Shown one piece after another: positions 50,679 to 61,796 of a stretch of 64,000 bases of DNA. The DNA is taken from positions 1,426,001-1,490,000 of the forward strand of contig CM074147.1 of assembly GCA_037178625.1 (NCBI GenBank). Direction: 5' to 3'. Numbering within the stretch: the stretch's first letter is position 1; each line of letters opens with the position of its first letter. The stretch comes from Skeletonema tropicum (taxonomy: Eukaryota > Bacillariophyta > Thalassiosirophyceae > Thalassiosirales > Thalassiosiraceae). The notes under the pieces are model-generated. The model was given only the letters and a program-made list of their open reading frames with translations, had not been told where the DNA came from and made no database searches. A program made the position numbers and the translations under genes.

Positions 50679-53600
50679 GACTACTAGGGGAAGATGGATG
50701 ATGACCGAAGAGCTGCGCGGGTTCCGAAACCACTATCCATTCTTTGGCTGTGTGATTCCAATAGTAGGGCTTCCTCGGCTGATAAAGAGGCCTCATCAAA
50801 TCATCAAACGTATCACCTTATCCCAAGAGACTGTGTCGAGAAAGGTCAGATTTTCCTCACGGGATGAACATAAACTCAATAGACGCTGCAATGGCCTGTT
50901 CAATGCGGATCCAACAGTACACCTATATCTATATACGAACAGCCATGTGGAGTACCGACCGGAATTCCTGACTCGGGACGAATCGCGTGGTGTGTGACGA
51001 CTCTAAAGAGACATCCCACCGAAAAGGGTCCAAATATTTACGATGCTAGTCGCGAAGAGTTGTATCTTGAAACAACCCTTGAACTAGTTCTTCCAATTCG
51101 CAGGAGAGACACCAGAACAGAAAAGTGCAACCAATTTGAACCCAATGCTGAGAGAATATAGTGTAGCTAAAGGCCCCCACTCGTCGGAGGAGAGACAAAT
51201 ATAAATGATGAGAGATAACACGTGCGCTGTGTGCGATCGAGTGGTCAAAGTGGAAGAGAAATATGTACGTTTGACATGCCGAACAACGCCAAACCGGTTT
51301 CAACGATTGGCAGTTGGGACTGAGAATGTGAGCGAAAAAAGAAGGGAGCTGTTGTGGCTCGTACAAACAGGGGGATGTGTGATTGAGAATCGATCCACCT
51401 GCGATCACAGTATGTGGAGGGCGTTAAGAGTGGGAATGACGACTACATTGAAACACTTGGAGTCGACAGTCGAGAGAGGTGTGAGGAATTGTGATGACAA
51501 GAGAGTGTCGGGACAATTATAGCGGAGAAACATCACAAGCACGGATGACCCAGTACTATTGATTAGGGGAATGACTTGGAGTTGGTCAAGTCGAGCAGAG
51601 AGGATCCAGCGGATTGTGTTGAATGCGCCAGGAGGCGGTAGAGCCGCGAGAGAGCTGTACGCAGAGGGAAGAGGAAAGTCTCCGAAGAGAATACAAATGT
51701 CAAGGCCGGAACGCGAGACAACGAGCGAGATAGGGATTGAAGAATAGAGACAATTGTGGCAAGAGCCCACCACCAGAAAGGCAGGAGCGAAGCGAAGCAG
51801 AGAGTGCGATACTGTACTCCACCCAATGTGAATTGTACAGCGAATAAGTTGATAGGTCCGATGAAGAACGAGATGAAGAGAGGGAGAAGTTTCCTTCCCA
51901 TGCAATCGAGTTGCGAGTAGACAATAAATGCCGAATGATGCGAGAAAAACAAAGCCATCATGGAACCCGATCATATGTAGACGTAAACATAGCTTGCTGG
52001 CTGAATGATGCGAGAATAAGTATTGCGTGTGCAATGTCGGATGGTGCCGATAAAGGCGCCGAGATGAAGATATCCTTCCTACAATCGGGGGTTGTATTTA
52101 ATCCGCAAGCGCCAATGATGCGCCCAAGGTACAGCTGTCGCTTACCCCGATATCATCGGTTCCACTCCCATATGCAGGTGCAAGCGGAAGCTGTGGTGGG
52201 CCAAGAGGCTATACAAGTACAGGGTCACCCCAGCCAAGATTGCCGTGCTGAACGAGCACTTGACCGCAGAAGAATTCAATGAACTGTCCCAACCCTAGAT
52301 TGACATTAGCCAAGAGGGAATTATCGAGACTATCGTCTGTGGTTGATAAAGAGACCAGGTGATATAAAGAGGTCGTACAAGACGACAGAAAGTTCAGCCA
52401 ATCCCTGAACTGGGATATGGTTAGAGGCCCAGAAGGTGAGAAGCAGAGGGATCCTGAGAGAGACCGAGGTGCCCTAGCCCTAGCAAGGTACATACGACCA
52501 CAGACTCAGAGAGAGATCCCAGCAGGGACGCCCTGGTTCAACGCCTCACACACCCGAAAATGTATGAGAGTGAAGATGATGAGGGAGAGTAAAATATCGT
52601 CGCCGTCTGGAAGGAAGATTTTACTGCGAAGTTTGCGGCAAATGGCACCTCACCATGGGCCGATTGTGGTATGGATAATCGCAAGAGAAAGAGAGACCAC
52701 CCCGGGAGGGGAGGATAAAGAGTCTGAATTCGATGAGAGTGGATTGAAGATCTAGAGGAGACGCTGAGCGCTGAACAACCGAGAAATAGATAGGCCCGTC
52801 AAAGAGCGAGATATAACTCCCAGGGAGTCATGGGATAAAGTAAAAGTGCCAGGCCTCTGGTCCGTTCCAGCGTGCGGATAAGTGCTGAAGAGAGCCAAAG
52901 GAATGATGCCCTGATGATAAGGTCATGTTTCCAGAGGTGCAGATAGATGACTTGCCCCGCATTGAGTGAAGTCCGAAGAGGGATAGATAGAAGAATTGCC
53001 CATAGAGACACTAAAATCATGTCGAATTAATTGCCGAGCAATGAATCGAGAACCAGATAAAAGACCGAAGAGGATGGATAGAGTAAAATCCCCCGAGGGG
53101 GCGGAGAAAAGTCCCACAGAGGGAGAACGATAGAAGACTAGCCCACGTCAGGCCAGTCAACTAAATTGAGCAGAGCGAATGAATTGCTGAGAATTAACTC
53201 GATGGACGATTGGTCGTGCGACCGTGATATGTATTGCCATAAGGCCACTGATTTATTTCAGATGATAGATGTTTTTGACGATTGATTTTCAGATGAATGA
53301 TTTTTAGGGGTCGAGCTCCAAATCCCAATCCAATTTTTTCCAGAGGGGGTAACAAACCATAACAATGAAACCACCAATTCCGTTCGATATAACCACAACT
53401 CGGCCGCCCTCGCAAAAAACACTTGTCAACGAAAAACACCGTCCATGATAATTGTTATGGTCGAAAATCCAAAAAGACACCTCAACTTAATCATCGATAT
53501 CACGACCCGTAATATTGCCCTCTTGGCAGGTAGTCGAGATAGATTGATGGCCAAACCAGGCCGAGAGAGTGCAGACTGTTCATTAGAACGTGCCGAGACT

Positions 53601-54038
53601 GGGGCCATAGTGCCGAGATACTGGGGCCGTTTAGGCCGATGTTGACATATAGATGCCGAGATATTGGGGCCATTTAGGCCGATGTTGGCAGAAACTCAGT
53701 AACATCATCAGACAACTTCCCCGTGACGACAAACTCCGCTCCCCAACCAGTAATAAAACCGATATTAGCGACAACAATAACGTACATCTTTCCCCCATCG
53801 AGATGAGAAGCCAAACAAGGAAATTTATTCCCCAAGAACGGCGAACCCAATGGAAACTCGCTATCATCATCCCAACGTAGAAGAGGTTGCAAATATTGAC
53901 AGGTGCCACCGCTGGTTGATCCTTTTTAGCCCGTGTGCTTAAGTTTCCCACGAACTGGTCGCCCTCCGGATCGTAAAAGGGGAGGGTGCCATGAGTTAAT
54001 TCGAGCGAACCGTCGGATAACATAGTGATCAAGGAGAT
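50679..54038. other. Internal region of the YR element without a recognisable ORF
   Basis: About 3.3 kb where a Gag and RT/RNase H region would be expected on the minus strand. Only short, overlapping frames are present (e.g. 51405-52034, 53631-54032). One minus-strand fragment (ANIGFITGWGAEF) faintly recalls RNase H, but I would not claim it. The plus strand is purine-rich. Confidence 0.5.
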
Positions 54039-54218
54039 TATAGGATTGTTCTACACGATATTGGTGCTTGATGAACAATGTCCATGGCTGTTCTCTCTCT
54101 CTCAACATCCCTTCTGTCTGTCCCTAACGACCAGAGCGATGCGAGAAGCCGGAAGAAAGACAAGGAGAAAGACAGGTGTGACGAGATCCGATTTCGTGCG
54201 GGCCAAGTCTACCTGTGA
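54039..54218 (-). repeat. Split direct repeat A1
   Basis: Terminal repeat at the 5' end of the minus-oriented element; partner of 48803-48988. It ends ...TCTACCTGTGA, followed directly by the outer element's ATTTCGC. Confidence 0.9.
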
Positions 54219-54564
54219 ATTTCGCACCTCATTTTCCCACCTTATTTTTTGTACCTCTAAACTAAATTACCATAACATAAGATACTGATCTTACGTACAG
54301 ATTTAACTAGCAGCAGCGTGTCAATTTATGTCATTTTTTTTTATTTGCTTGCAATAGCATCGAAGAAGTCACCATCATAACCATTAATAGCATCTGCACC
54401 TTTCGGTATCACATGGCACAAATTTACGAATCTATTCTATACGTTATATTCAACTTCCGGTTTGATTTGTGCCCGGGTGTATTGAATACTCAAGACAAGA
54501 TAGTACGTTCCTAAACACAACAACGCGCTGCATACCCCACCAACTTTTTTCGGCACCAAGAGCA

Positions 54565-56208
54565 ATGGAGACAATCGACGCCAAGGCTTGTCCACAAGAC
54601 AGCCCCGAATTATTATTAGCAGGTCTACTACAATATCTATCCCAGAATTCATTGTTATCCCATTGGTACCGCATTTGGGATCGTCCGGATGACTACCCTG
54701 CGTCCGAGGTACGTCGAATTATGGATAAGGAGGAGTGCCAGAAAATCGATCAATTGAACAAAATGTCATTACAAAACTTCGTGGGTATAGAACACGACCA
54801 CTGGATATGGTTATTGAAAAGCTGTAAGTTGGTGAAAGAAAACACGGATGGTGATATCAGTTTTACTACTGAGGATAAATGGAAAGTGTTTCTCAGTGAA
54901 TACGACATTGACGCAGAGGTCGAATCAGCTACTTGTTTAAGAACAAGTAAGCGGAGGTACATTCGTCTTGGACCTAAGACGGATAACTGGCATACATACG
55001 CACCACTTCAAGCGAAGAAGGAAAAATTCAGTCCACCTCGTTGCCCTAACATTGGTGTGATTGGACGGAGGCTGAATAAAGATTTGCAATTTAGGATTGA
55101 GGAAGAACGAAATGACGAGGAAGATGATTGGGGTGACACCGGTAGCAACAACACCGATGTTGATATCAGCGATGATGCCAACAGCAACGAATGCGCTGAT
55201 GAATGCACTGACGAATATGTTGCCGAATGTGCTGACACCGGCGAAGCTGCAAAGCCATGTACATCAGCGCACCACCCGTTTCCACTCCTTCAATGTTATG
55301 GATTGGCAGATCTTGACTTGTCGGACGAGACAGACTGCAATAGATTCAAACGCATATTAGGGGAGATGGTGGCAAAGCAGCAGCAGCACACCAAAGAGAA
55401 GAATGTGGTTGAGTATTTCCAACTCCGACAGAATAAACCTACAACTGCAGTTGCAGTACGTTCAAACAAGTCAGATGATGCATTCGAGTCATACCACCGA
55501 AGAAAGCCGTACCTGCAGAATGTAGTAGGTTGTCTTGACGAAGATGTAAAAGTAGGAGCCCTTCGGTTGTCGGGATATCTAGCAAAGCATCATAAGGATG
55601 AGTTTATTGATGCTGCAAATGCATCATGTTTTGCAGTCACTGGTGTGTTAAATGCAACTGAGAGTGCAGCTCTCTTTACTGAAGCTGGTTTGGTAGATGA
55701 ACAATGGAATACTATAATGAGACACCTTCGACAAAAATTTGATGCAAAGATTGCCTGCTCCTTACTGGATATGAAGCGCAAAAGCTATGAAGGATATACA
55801 ATGCCTCGGGTAAAAGTTATCTACCATCGAGCTGGACAGAAAGATGAAGAGAAGATTACGGCAGAATATCAAGACATCAAAGCTGGGTTCAAGAAGGCGG
55901 TCGAGACGCTCTTGCGATTTCATCTATTGAAAAAACAATAATGATACACAAAGCGTCACTACGCAGAAGATCATGGACTAGAAGCAATCGAGAATCACGC
56001 TGACTTGTGTCTGTGCCTTGAGGAATGGGTAGAACAGTTCCATCAGACTGAAAGGAAGAAAGTTGAGGAGAAATGCAAATATGGAAAAGACCCAATAAAG
56101 CACGCCGAGACTGCTGCAAAGAAGAGAGCTGGTTTGATCAACCCAGACGTCATGGCACAATGTAGAAAGACAAAGAAGCCACGAGGACCGTACAAAAAAG
56201 ATGATTAA
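54565..56208 (+). CDS. Unrecognised protein of the outer element (candidate transposase); tandem in-frame stops at 55939-55944
   Basis: ATG at 54565 gives 458 residues to TAA-TGA (55939-55944). The same frame then stays open for 88 more codons (HYAEDHGLEAIENHADLCL, then a basic RKTKKPRGPYKKDD end) to 56208. The N-terminal part is Trp/Leu-rich (LLSHWYRIWDRPDDYPASEV, HDHWIWLLKSCKLV). The middle is an acidic Cys/Asp/Glu stretch and the C-terminal part a helical domain (RHLRQKFDAKIACSLLDMKR). No DDE or DDD triad can be named by eye. Its position alone inside a TIR element suggests transposition. The double stop could be decay, a missed splice or a second ORF. Confidence 0.6.
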
Positions 56209-56689
56209 GTGTTCACTCAATTTTGAGTGACATCAAGGTTGTGCGAAGTGCTGAAAATGTAGGGATCGGTAGAAAATGGTGTGCGGCAACTGTTCCTGGT
56301 ATTGTTTTTGTTCGATGTTATGCATTGGATGTCCTGTGGAGTTCAGTACTCTCTCTACGGAGCGAGTCGTCATGGTCTAATTTTTTATGCAGAGATTGAG
56401 CGGGGAAATAGGGGGCAAGCGGGGGGAAGAAAAATACTTAGCATGTAAAATTATCTATGTACAGTCCAGATAGCCCACAAAAGGGGGATGGTAGGAATTT
56501 TTTTTTTAACTAGTGGCGAAATTGGTGTGAAAAGCCAAGCAATGTTGATGTTGCGTTGCACATTGCAAGCGCAAGCGGTGGAACCATGCAAGAGCTGGGC
56601 AGCTATTGGCGCAAGAGATTGGCTAATCATATCTCTGCTTTAATTCTCTAGAAGCGCCCGTTGCTTTTGTTTGCCTCTATCTACACGGC

Positions 56690-57823
56690 ATGAAACGATT
56701 AAAAACAATGATTCTTCCGAGCACAAAACGAAAGATTAACACAAAGCATATAATCATTGTGTTGGCGTTACTGACAATCATTCCATTGCTAGTTAACTTC
56801 TACGTCCTCTCAATCTTCTTCGAGGGCAGCAGGAAACATGATAATCAGAATGTAGCGCCGTCGGTGGCAGAGTCAATATCCGTGATGCATGATAGTAATC
56901 AGAACGAGACAGCGCTCGACTTTGCCATCATCGGATTCAGTAAGACGGGCACCACTTTCCTGCACGATATACAGGCTAATCATTCTCAAGTGATCATGTA
57001 CGATGATGAGTTCTGGGGCGACGGCAATATGCTGAAAATCTGGCTGAACAAAACAACCCTGACGGAAAAATCTTTACAAAATGACAAGAATAATAGAGAG
57101 CAACCAACAACGAAACGACGGGGGATTAAATGTCCACGAATCGTCAAGGAAACATCTCGTCTCAATCAGCTACTCAACAATACATCACGGATAATCGTCG
57201 GAGTACGACATCCAGTCCACTGGTTCGAAAGTCTGTACAATTACCGCATATGGCAAAAGCATAAGAAGAAACGACACAAGATGAAACCGCCACTGCGATA
57301 CCTTCACAATAATCGGACCGATTGGCTAGGTTTATCTACCGGTGCGGCACGGTTTGATCTGTACCTCAAACAACTTGGTAAAGTCCCCTTGTCAACTGAT
57401 GAATTGCAGCATATGAAACGAGTGAATAAAGTAGATGGGGTGATGCAATCCACATCACATCATGAGCAACATCCAATCAAGATATTTTTGTATTCCATGG
57501 AACAAATCAAAGACAGCAATACACAACGTCGACTACAGTTTCAACAGACTCTGCAACAATTCCTCAATTTGGACACTCCACTACACGATCTTGCATCCAA
57601 AGAGAAGGTCAATGTCAACAATTTTGTACACACCGAGAATATTGACATTTGTGAGGAGCAATTCAGAGATATTCGAAATACATTAGTATGGCAGGGTAAG
57701 CATGCAAGTGAGTGGATACGGAATAAGTTTATGAAGAGTGAGGATGTGGTTGTGAGTGATGTGGGTTTTATGAATGAGATTTTGGGGAGGTGGGGTTTTG
57801 ATCCTTGTAATGAGAAGAAATGA
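56690..57823 (+). CDS. Type II Golgi-type sulfotransferase, copy 3
   Basis: The gene gives 377 residues from ATG at 56690. It has the anchor, PAPS loop FSKTGTTFLHDIQ (copies 1-2 have IL at the end) and motif RIIVGVRHPVHWFESLYNYR. Intact. It lies convergent with, and 42 bp from, the complete MYND gene; this pair is probably the ancestral unit copied at 38.2-39.6 and 43.0-44.7 kb. Confidence 0.87.
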   Translation: MKRLKTMILPSTKRKINTKHIIIVLALLTIIPLLVNFYVLSIFFEGSRKHDNQNVAPSVAESISVMHDSNQNETALDFAIIGFSKTGTTFLHDIQANHSQVIMYDDEFWGDGNMLKIWLNKTTLTEKSLQNDKNNREQPTTKRRGIKCPRIVKETSRLNQLLNNTSRIIVGVRHPVHWFESLYNYRIWQKHKKKRHKMKPPLRYLHNNRTDWLGLSTGAARFDLYLKQLGKVPLSTDELQHMKRVNKVDGVMQSTSHHEQHPIKIFLYSMEQIKDSNTQRRLQFQQTLQQFLNLDTPLHDLASKEKVNVNNFVHTENIDICEEQFRDIRNTLVWQGKHASEWIRNKFMKSEDVVVSDVGFMNEILGRWGFDPCNEKK

Positions 57824-57865
57824 TTTGTTGAGGTAATTGATTAAGTAGTGATGAGTGCTATGTGA

Positions 57866-58735
57866 TTAAGATGAAGACTTCTTCTTCCCGGCGGATAGCT
57901 TTGCTTTGTTCTCCGTGTACTTTAGACAACCATCCTTATGATTAGGCCAAGCAGCCTCCTGGCATTGCCTGCTACAATAATTCGTCTGACGACATCGTGT
58001 GCAGTACAACATTGTCTTTCGTTCCACCACCCTACCCGGCACAGGACAAGATGTGTTACAACAGTAACCCAACTTTGTAATGGACTTGACTTCCTCATAT
58101 TTCTCATCCAAACACTTACACGGGATACGCTGCCGAAAGTATTTCACCAACGTATTCATATCCCCAATGAGAAGCTCCACCATCTTGGCAGGAATGATTT
58201 CCGGTTGATTCCCCTTTCTCATTGCGAGTTGTTGTTCAAAGTGATTGGCCAGCACACCGGAGTGACGGGCATCTAAAATCTTCCCCTCGAGAATTTCTTT
58301 TGTCCCCATTGTAATAAAGTAGGACGTAATCCATTCCAATTTTGTACCATCTCCCCACACGGAATGAAACTGTGGGTGTGTTTGAGTGGCATTACGAGCT
58401 GCATTTAATGCATAAATTGGATCTCCCTTGGCAAGCCCATTTTTATGGTACACTGCTGAAAAGGAATTTATGAAGTTGCCACAGCTATGAACGATGGATG
58501 TGTGAAATAATTCTTCGACGTTGAATCCATGAGTACATTGTTGTCTGGATGCGATTTCCCTTAATACATCGCCGACTCTGAGCATTGGTCGTGGTGGAGA
58601 CTGTTGTTGTTGTTGTGCTACCGTGTTGGCCTTCTTTTGTTTTGCTGCCTCTTCTGCCTGTTTAGCGGCTGCTTCTTCTTTGGCTGCCTTCCTTGCCTGG
58701 CCCTTGGCCTTCTTCCTTGAGGATGATGCAGGCAT
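57866..58735 (-). CDS. MYND-type zinc-finger protein (complete copy)
   Basis: The gene gives 289 residues from ATG at 58735. The N-terminus is Lys/Ala-rich and helical (KKAKGQARKAAKEEAAAK) with a Gln run; a middle domain of unknown type follows (PPRPMLRVGDVLREIASRQQ, FHTSIVHSCGNFINSFSAVY). The C-terminal MYND finger is CCNTSC..YCTRCRQTNYCSRQCQEAAWPNHKDGC, followed by a Lys/Ser tail. MYND fingers bind short proline-rich peptides in other proteins. Two 3'-truncated copies lie beside sulfotransferase copies 1 and 2. Confidence 0.88.
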   Translation of the reverse strand: MPASSSRKKAKGQARKAAKEEAAAKQAEEAAKQKKANTVAQQQQQSPPRPMLRVGDVLREIASRQQCTHGFNVEELFHTSIVHSCGNFINSFSAVYHKNGLAKGDPIYALNAARNATQTHPQFHSVWGDGTKLEWITSYFITMGTKEILEGKILDARHSGVLANHFEQQLAMRKGNQPEIIPAKMVELLIGDMNTLVKYFRQRIPCKCLDEKYEEVKSITKLGYCCNTSCPVPGRVVERKTMLYCTRCRQTNYCSRQCQEAAWPNHKDGCLKYTENKAKLSAGKKKSSS

Positions 58736-58970
58736 GTTAAAATAACGCTCTTGATGTTGATGTGGTATGATGTTATGACGGCTTCTCTATGTTACACTCT
58801 CTCACTTTCACTTGTATTTATTTAGTAGCCATTGGCAGATATCTATGAGCAATCTACTAAGGATAGTTTAGGATTGAGAAGCCAGACTTTAGAAGTGCAG
58901 CATCATGAACAATGAAGACTGAAGATTAATTATCGTAATCGTTCTAAAATAATAATGATGGAGGGAAATG

Positions 58971-59880
58971 ATAGCTCGACACAGACACAGACACAGACTT
59001 ACATCTCCCTAAATATCGCAACCACCAACCACCAACCACCATCAACTGCAACACCTTATCACTCGCTTCTTCGTGTGTGGGGGGGGGGGGGGGGCTTCAG
59101 GTTATTCGGCTTCGCTTGGATCTTGGATAAGTATCTTCTGGCTCTGTTCTCTGTTCTATGTTGTGTGTTGTAGGTAGAGACGGAGCCGTCGGTCTTGCTT
59201 GAGCTTGAGAAGAGTTCGCAGTCATCGCAGATGCTTTTACACGTGGAAACAGGAGACATTTCTCGCTTGAATGAGAGCCGCCTCCAAAAATCACGAAAGT
59301 AAGACCCGTGTAAGACAAACAGAGTCGTGATGGGTCATTGATCTTGGAGTTGATTGTGGCCACTCCGCAGAGCAGCCTCGCTGTGCAATCTTCTCATACA
59401 TGTCATATGTGTATGTATGACATAATGATGTTGGGAGTAAGCCTCAAATGCAAGAGAGACAAGACGAAGCCGTCCTTGGCTTCCGAAATGCCGACTCATT
59501 CTATGACTGTCTGCCTATGAAAGATGTACAGTCCTTTTCAGTTCTCAGATGTGCATTTTTCAGAGCAGAAGAGGTTACTCCGCGTACTTATTCCAGAAGC
59601 TCCTGAAGTCATTAGATCGTCCGTGAATGAGCGTGAATGTATTTTTGCGGAGAAGGTTATGGATCTACTTATCAGACTGGAGAAAAATAAGAGCTGCATT
59701 CTGACTATTCCTATGTACGTAGCATTTCTACGGGATGTAATAGACTTTCCTCCGGGCCTTGATTTTTTGATCGTAATGTTATGCAAAAAGTATGTAAGCA
59801 GAGCCCAGGCCTGATGCCTGATTTTGCGGGGTCATAATACATAATCGCGGTCGATTCATATACTAGATTTAATTCCAAAG
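58971..59880. repeat. Decayed dispersed repeat, copy 1
   Basis: Blocks of this segment recur in the same order and orientation at 61797-62650: AATGATAGCTCGACACAGAC, ACACGTGGAAACAGGAGACATT, GATGATGTTGGGAGTAAGCC, ACGAAGCCGTCCTTGGCTTC, TTCTCAGATGTGCATTTTTC and TGTAATAGACTTTCCTCCGG. Many indels separate the copies. A 16-G run lies at 59079-59094. No coding frame is shared. Confidence 0.75.
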
Positions 59881-60069
59881 CAAAGTCGAATGTACGTACC
59901 TTTTCTAATGTAATAGACTTTCCTCCGGGGCATTGAGGCTTTTGATCGTAATGTTGTGCAAAAAGTGAATCAGAGCCCAGGCCTGATTTTGCGAGCCCCA
60001 CGCCTTATTGAGGCCGTGTGAATGGTGAATGCGATGCGCAACTAAAAGTGGTTCCTGAGAAGCGAAGAG

Positions 60070-61070
60070 GCTACCTAACAAAGCTCGTGCAACCCGCCAA
60101 AATCTCAAAATTGCTGCCTGGCCTGGGCAAAAAAAAATGAGAAGCTGACCATGACAGCCGCCATACTAGCCCCAGGCTTGGGGTGCGATCTGGGAAATAA
60201 TAGCTACTGCAGCACATGTTCGTTATCACTTAGTGTAGATAATGTCGCCTCTTGAGGGCCCACCAGACGTACTTTAAAATTTCTGTTACATATATATATA
60301 GCCCCCATAAATGATTCACCAATAACTTTTACTATGAAGTAGATATAGACATAACCATTGATACTAACCTTTAGAGTATGTTTAGGAGCGAAGTGTTACG
60401 CCTTGAACCAAACCAAGTGAGAATAGATGATGTTTTCCACCCAGTCGAGTAATCGACACCACAAACGACCTGAATAGGTTGACGGTGTTAATCCTGGCCT
60501 GCTTGAAAGATAGCAGGCTTGGGGTGCGATCTGGGAAATAATAGCTACTGCAGCACATGTTCGTTATCACTTAGTGTAGATAATGTCGCCTCTTGAGGGC
60601 CCACGCCCACCAGACGTACTTTAAAATTTCTGTTACATATATATATAGCCCCCATAAATGATTCACCAATAACTTTTACTATGAAGTAGATATAGACATA
60701 ACCATTGATACTAACCTTTAGAGTATGTTTAGGAGAGCACATGGTACCAAAGATCCGTGGGAATATCTCATTTTTTCGCCGAGATATACATTGCTAGCCA
60801 AATTTGTCCATCAAAAGTTAGACAATCACATAAAATGAAATATCTTGGCCAAAAAAGGAGATATTGCTACGATTCTTTAATACCATATGCTCTTCTAAGC
60901 ATGCTCTACAGGTTAGTATCAAGGGTTATGCCTATATCTACTTCATAGCAAAAGTTATCGGAGAATCATTTTTGGGGGCTAGTGCGGCGGCTGTCATGGT
61001 GGGTTTCTCTTCTCTTTTTGCCCCAGGCAGCAATTTTGGACTTGCACGAGCTTTACACAAGTGGCTCTTG
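60070..61070. repeat. Nested direct and inverted repeats
   Basis: A 216-bp unit at 60173-60388 is repeated directly at 60514-60735 (222 bp, 6 bp extra in GGGCCCACGCCCACC). Parts of 60070-60388 also occur inverted at 60893-61065 (GCTCGTGCAA..AAATTGCTGCCTGG, TGACAGCCGCC, ATGAAGTAGATAT, ATACTAACCT), without the middle ~110 bp of the direct unit. This looks like a palindromic element into which, or next to which, a shorter piece was copied. No ORF of quality. Confidence 0.7.
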
Positions 61071-61326
61071 ATAAATCCAGAGGAGTAAATGATAGAAGAT
61101 ATTCTAATCTTCTTCACACTGTCTTTAGTAGTATCGCCGGTAGATAACTCAATAAAAGTTGTATTTACTCTACACTTGGATGTTCGTGTGACTATATCGT
61201 TCATGATAGGATGGTATACCTCCAGAACCAGACGGCAATTCTCCATGTCCATATGTCAAATTGCATTACGACCTTAAAAGCTTATCACTGCCAATACAAA
61301 TTTGTTCGTAGCCGAATCTATAGGCA

Positions 61327-61521
61327 ATGAGCTGCCCAGGGAGCCGTCATTCGTCTTCCAAGGAGTTTCGGAACATGGTGCACGGTGTGGACGAACATGG
61401 TTGTTTCGGTGATGTTTTGTTCTTTGAGATTTTTACTCAGTCGATTTTGGACCAGCACGCTACCCCGAGCACCAACATGAGTGATGAAGATGAAACCAAC
61501 GATACGAATGTCGAGACATGA
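61327..61521 (+). other. Short ORF of unknown status
   Basis: 64 codons from ATG to TGA with an acidic end (SDEDETNDTNVET). It could be the 3' end of a decayed gene. There is no recognisable domain and no upstream exon I can support. Confidence 0.2.
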
Positions 61522-61796
61522 CCCCGGCGGACCGATGGCTGCGAGATGGGGCGGAGATTTGACGATTTGATCACTGCAGGAACCATCATAGACGCTAATT
61601 GACCATTTAACTAGGCAATTGCTCTAGTAGACGACATATCTCAATTACAACACAACTAGAGCACCTAATTCGGCTCCCTTTGCCGATTAGGCATCCTCTA
61701 GAGGGGTGTGCTAAGGCCATCTGGTGAGTTTTGGGTCATTTAAGAAAAATCGTTACTATGGTGAATTTAACTAGCGTTACTACCCATAGCCACTAG

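Larger units (their letters stand above)
48579..54218 (-). mobile_element. Tyrosine-recombinase element with split direct repeats (PAT/Ngaro/DIRS-like architecture)
   Basis: Read on the minus strand the order is A1 (54218-54039), internal part, B1 (49178-48988), A2 (48988-48803), B2 (48769-48579). A1 and A2 are the same ~180-bp repeat (A2 with 6 bp extra) and B1 and B2 are the same 191-bp repeat. Split direct repeats A1-ORFs-B1-A2-B2, with the recombinase next to B1, are the hallmark of PAT/Ngaro-type retroelements. The size (5.64 kb) also fits. I could not recognise reverse transcriptase or RNase H in 50.7-54.0 kb, so the element is either decayed or a variant without them. Confidence 0.75.
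48573..56530. mobile_element. Unclassified TIR DNA element, split by a nested tyrosine-recombinase element
   Basis: The insertion lies between CGCCAAAA (ends 48572) and AAAAGCCAAGC (from 56530). The intact target CGCCAAAAGCCAAGC is at 42880-42894, so AAAA is the likely target duplication. The outer ends are CACACCA (48573-48579) and, read inward from 56529, CACACCAATTTCGC. The missing left-end bases ATTTCGC are at 54219-54225, beyond the nested element. Joined, the left end is also CACACCAATTTCGC, so the outer element has 14-bp inverted ends and is ~2.3 kb without the insert. It carries the gene at 54565. Ends starting CAC with a 3-4-bp duplication recall CMC-type elements (CACTA/Chapaev), but I cannot assign it. 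Confidence 0.72.

Noticed and set aside
50679..54038. Reverse transcriptase / RNase H in the YR element
   Set aside because: I looked for a YxDD-type or GWGA-type context on the minus strand. Only an isolated fragment (ANIGFITGWGAEF) was found, which is not enough to name a domain.
60173..60735. Solo or paired LTRs of a retrotransposon
   Set aside because: The 216/222-bp direct repeats are only 125 bp apart, have no TG...CA ends, no primer-binding site and no coding region between them.
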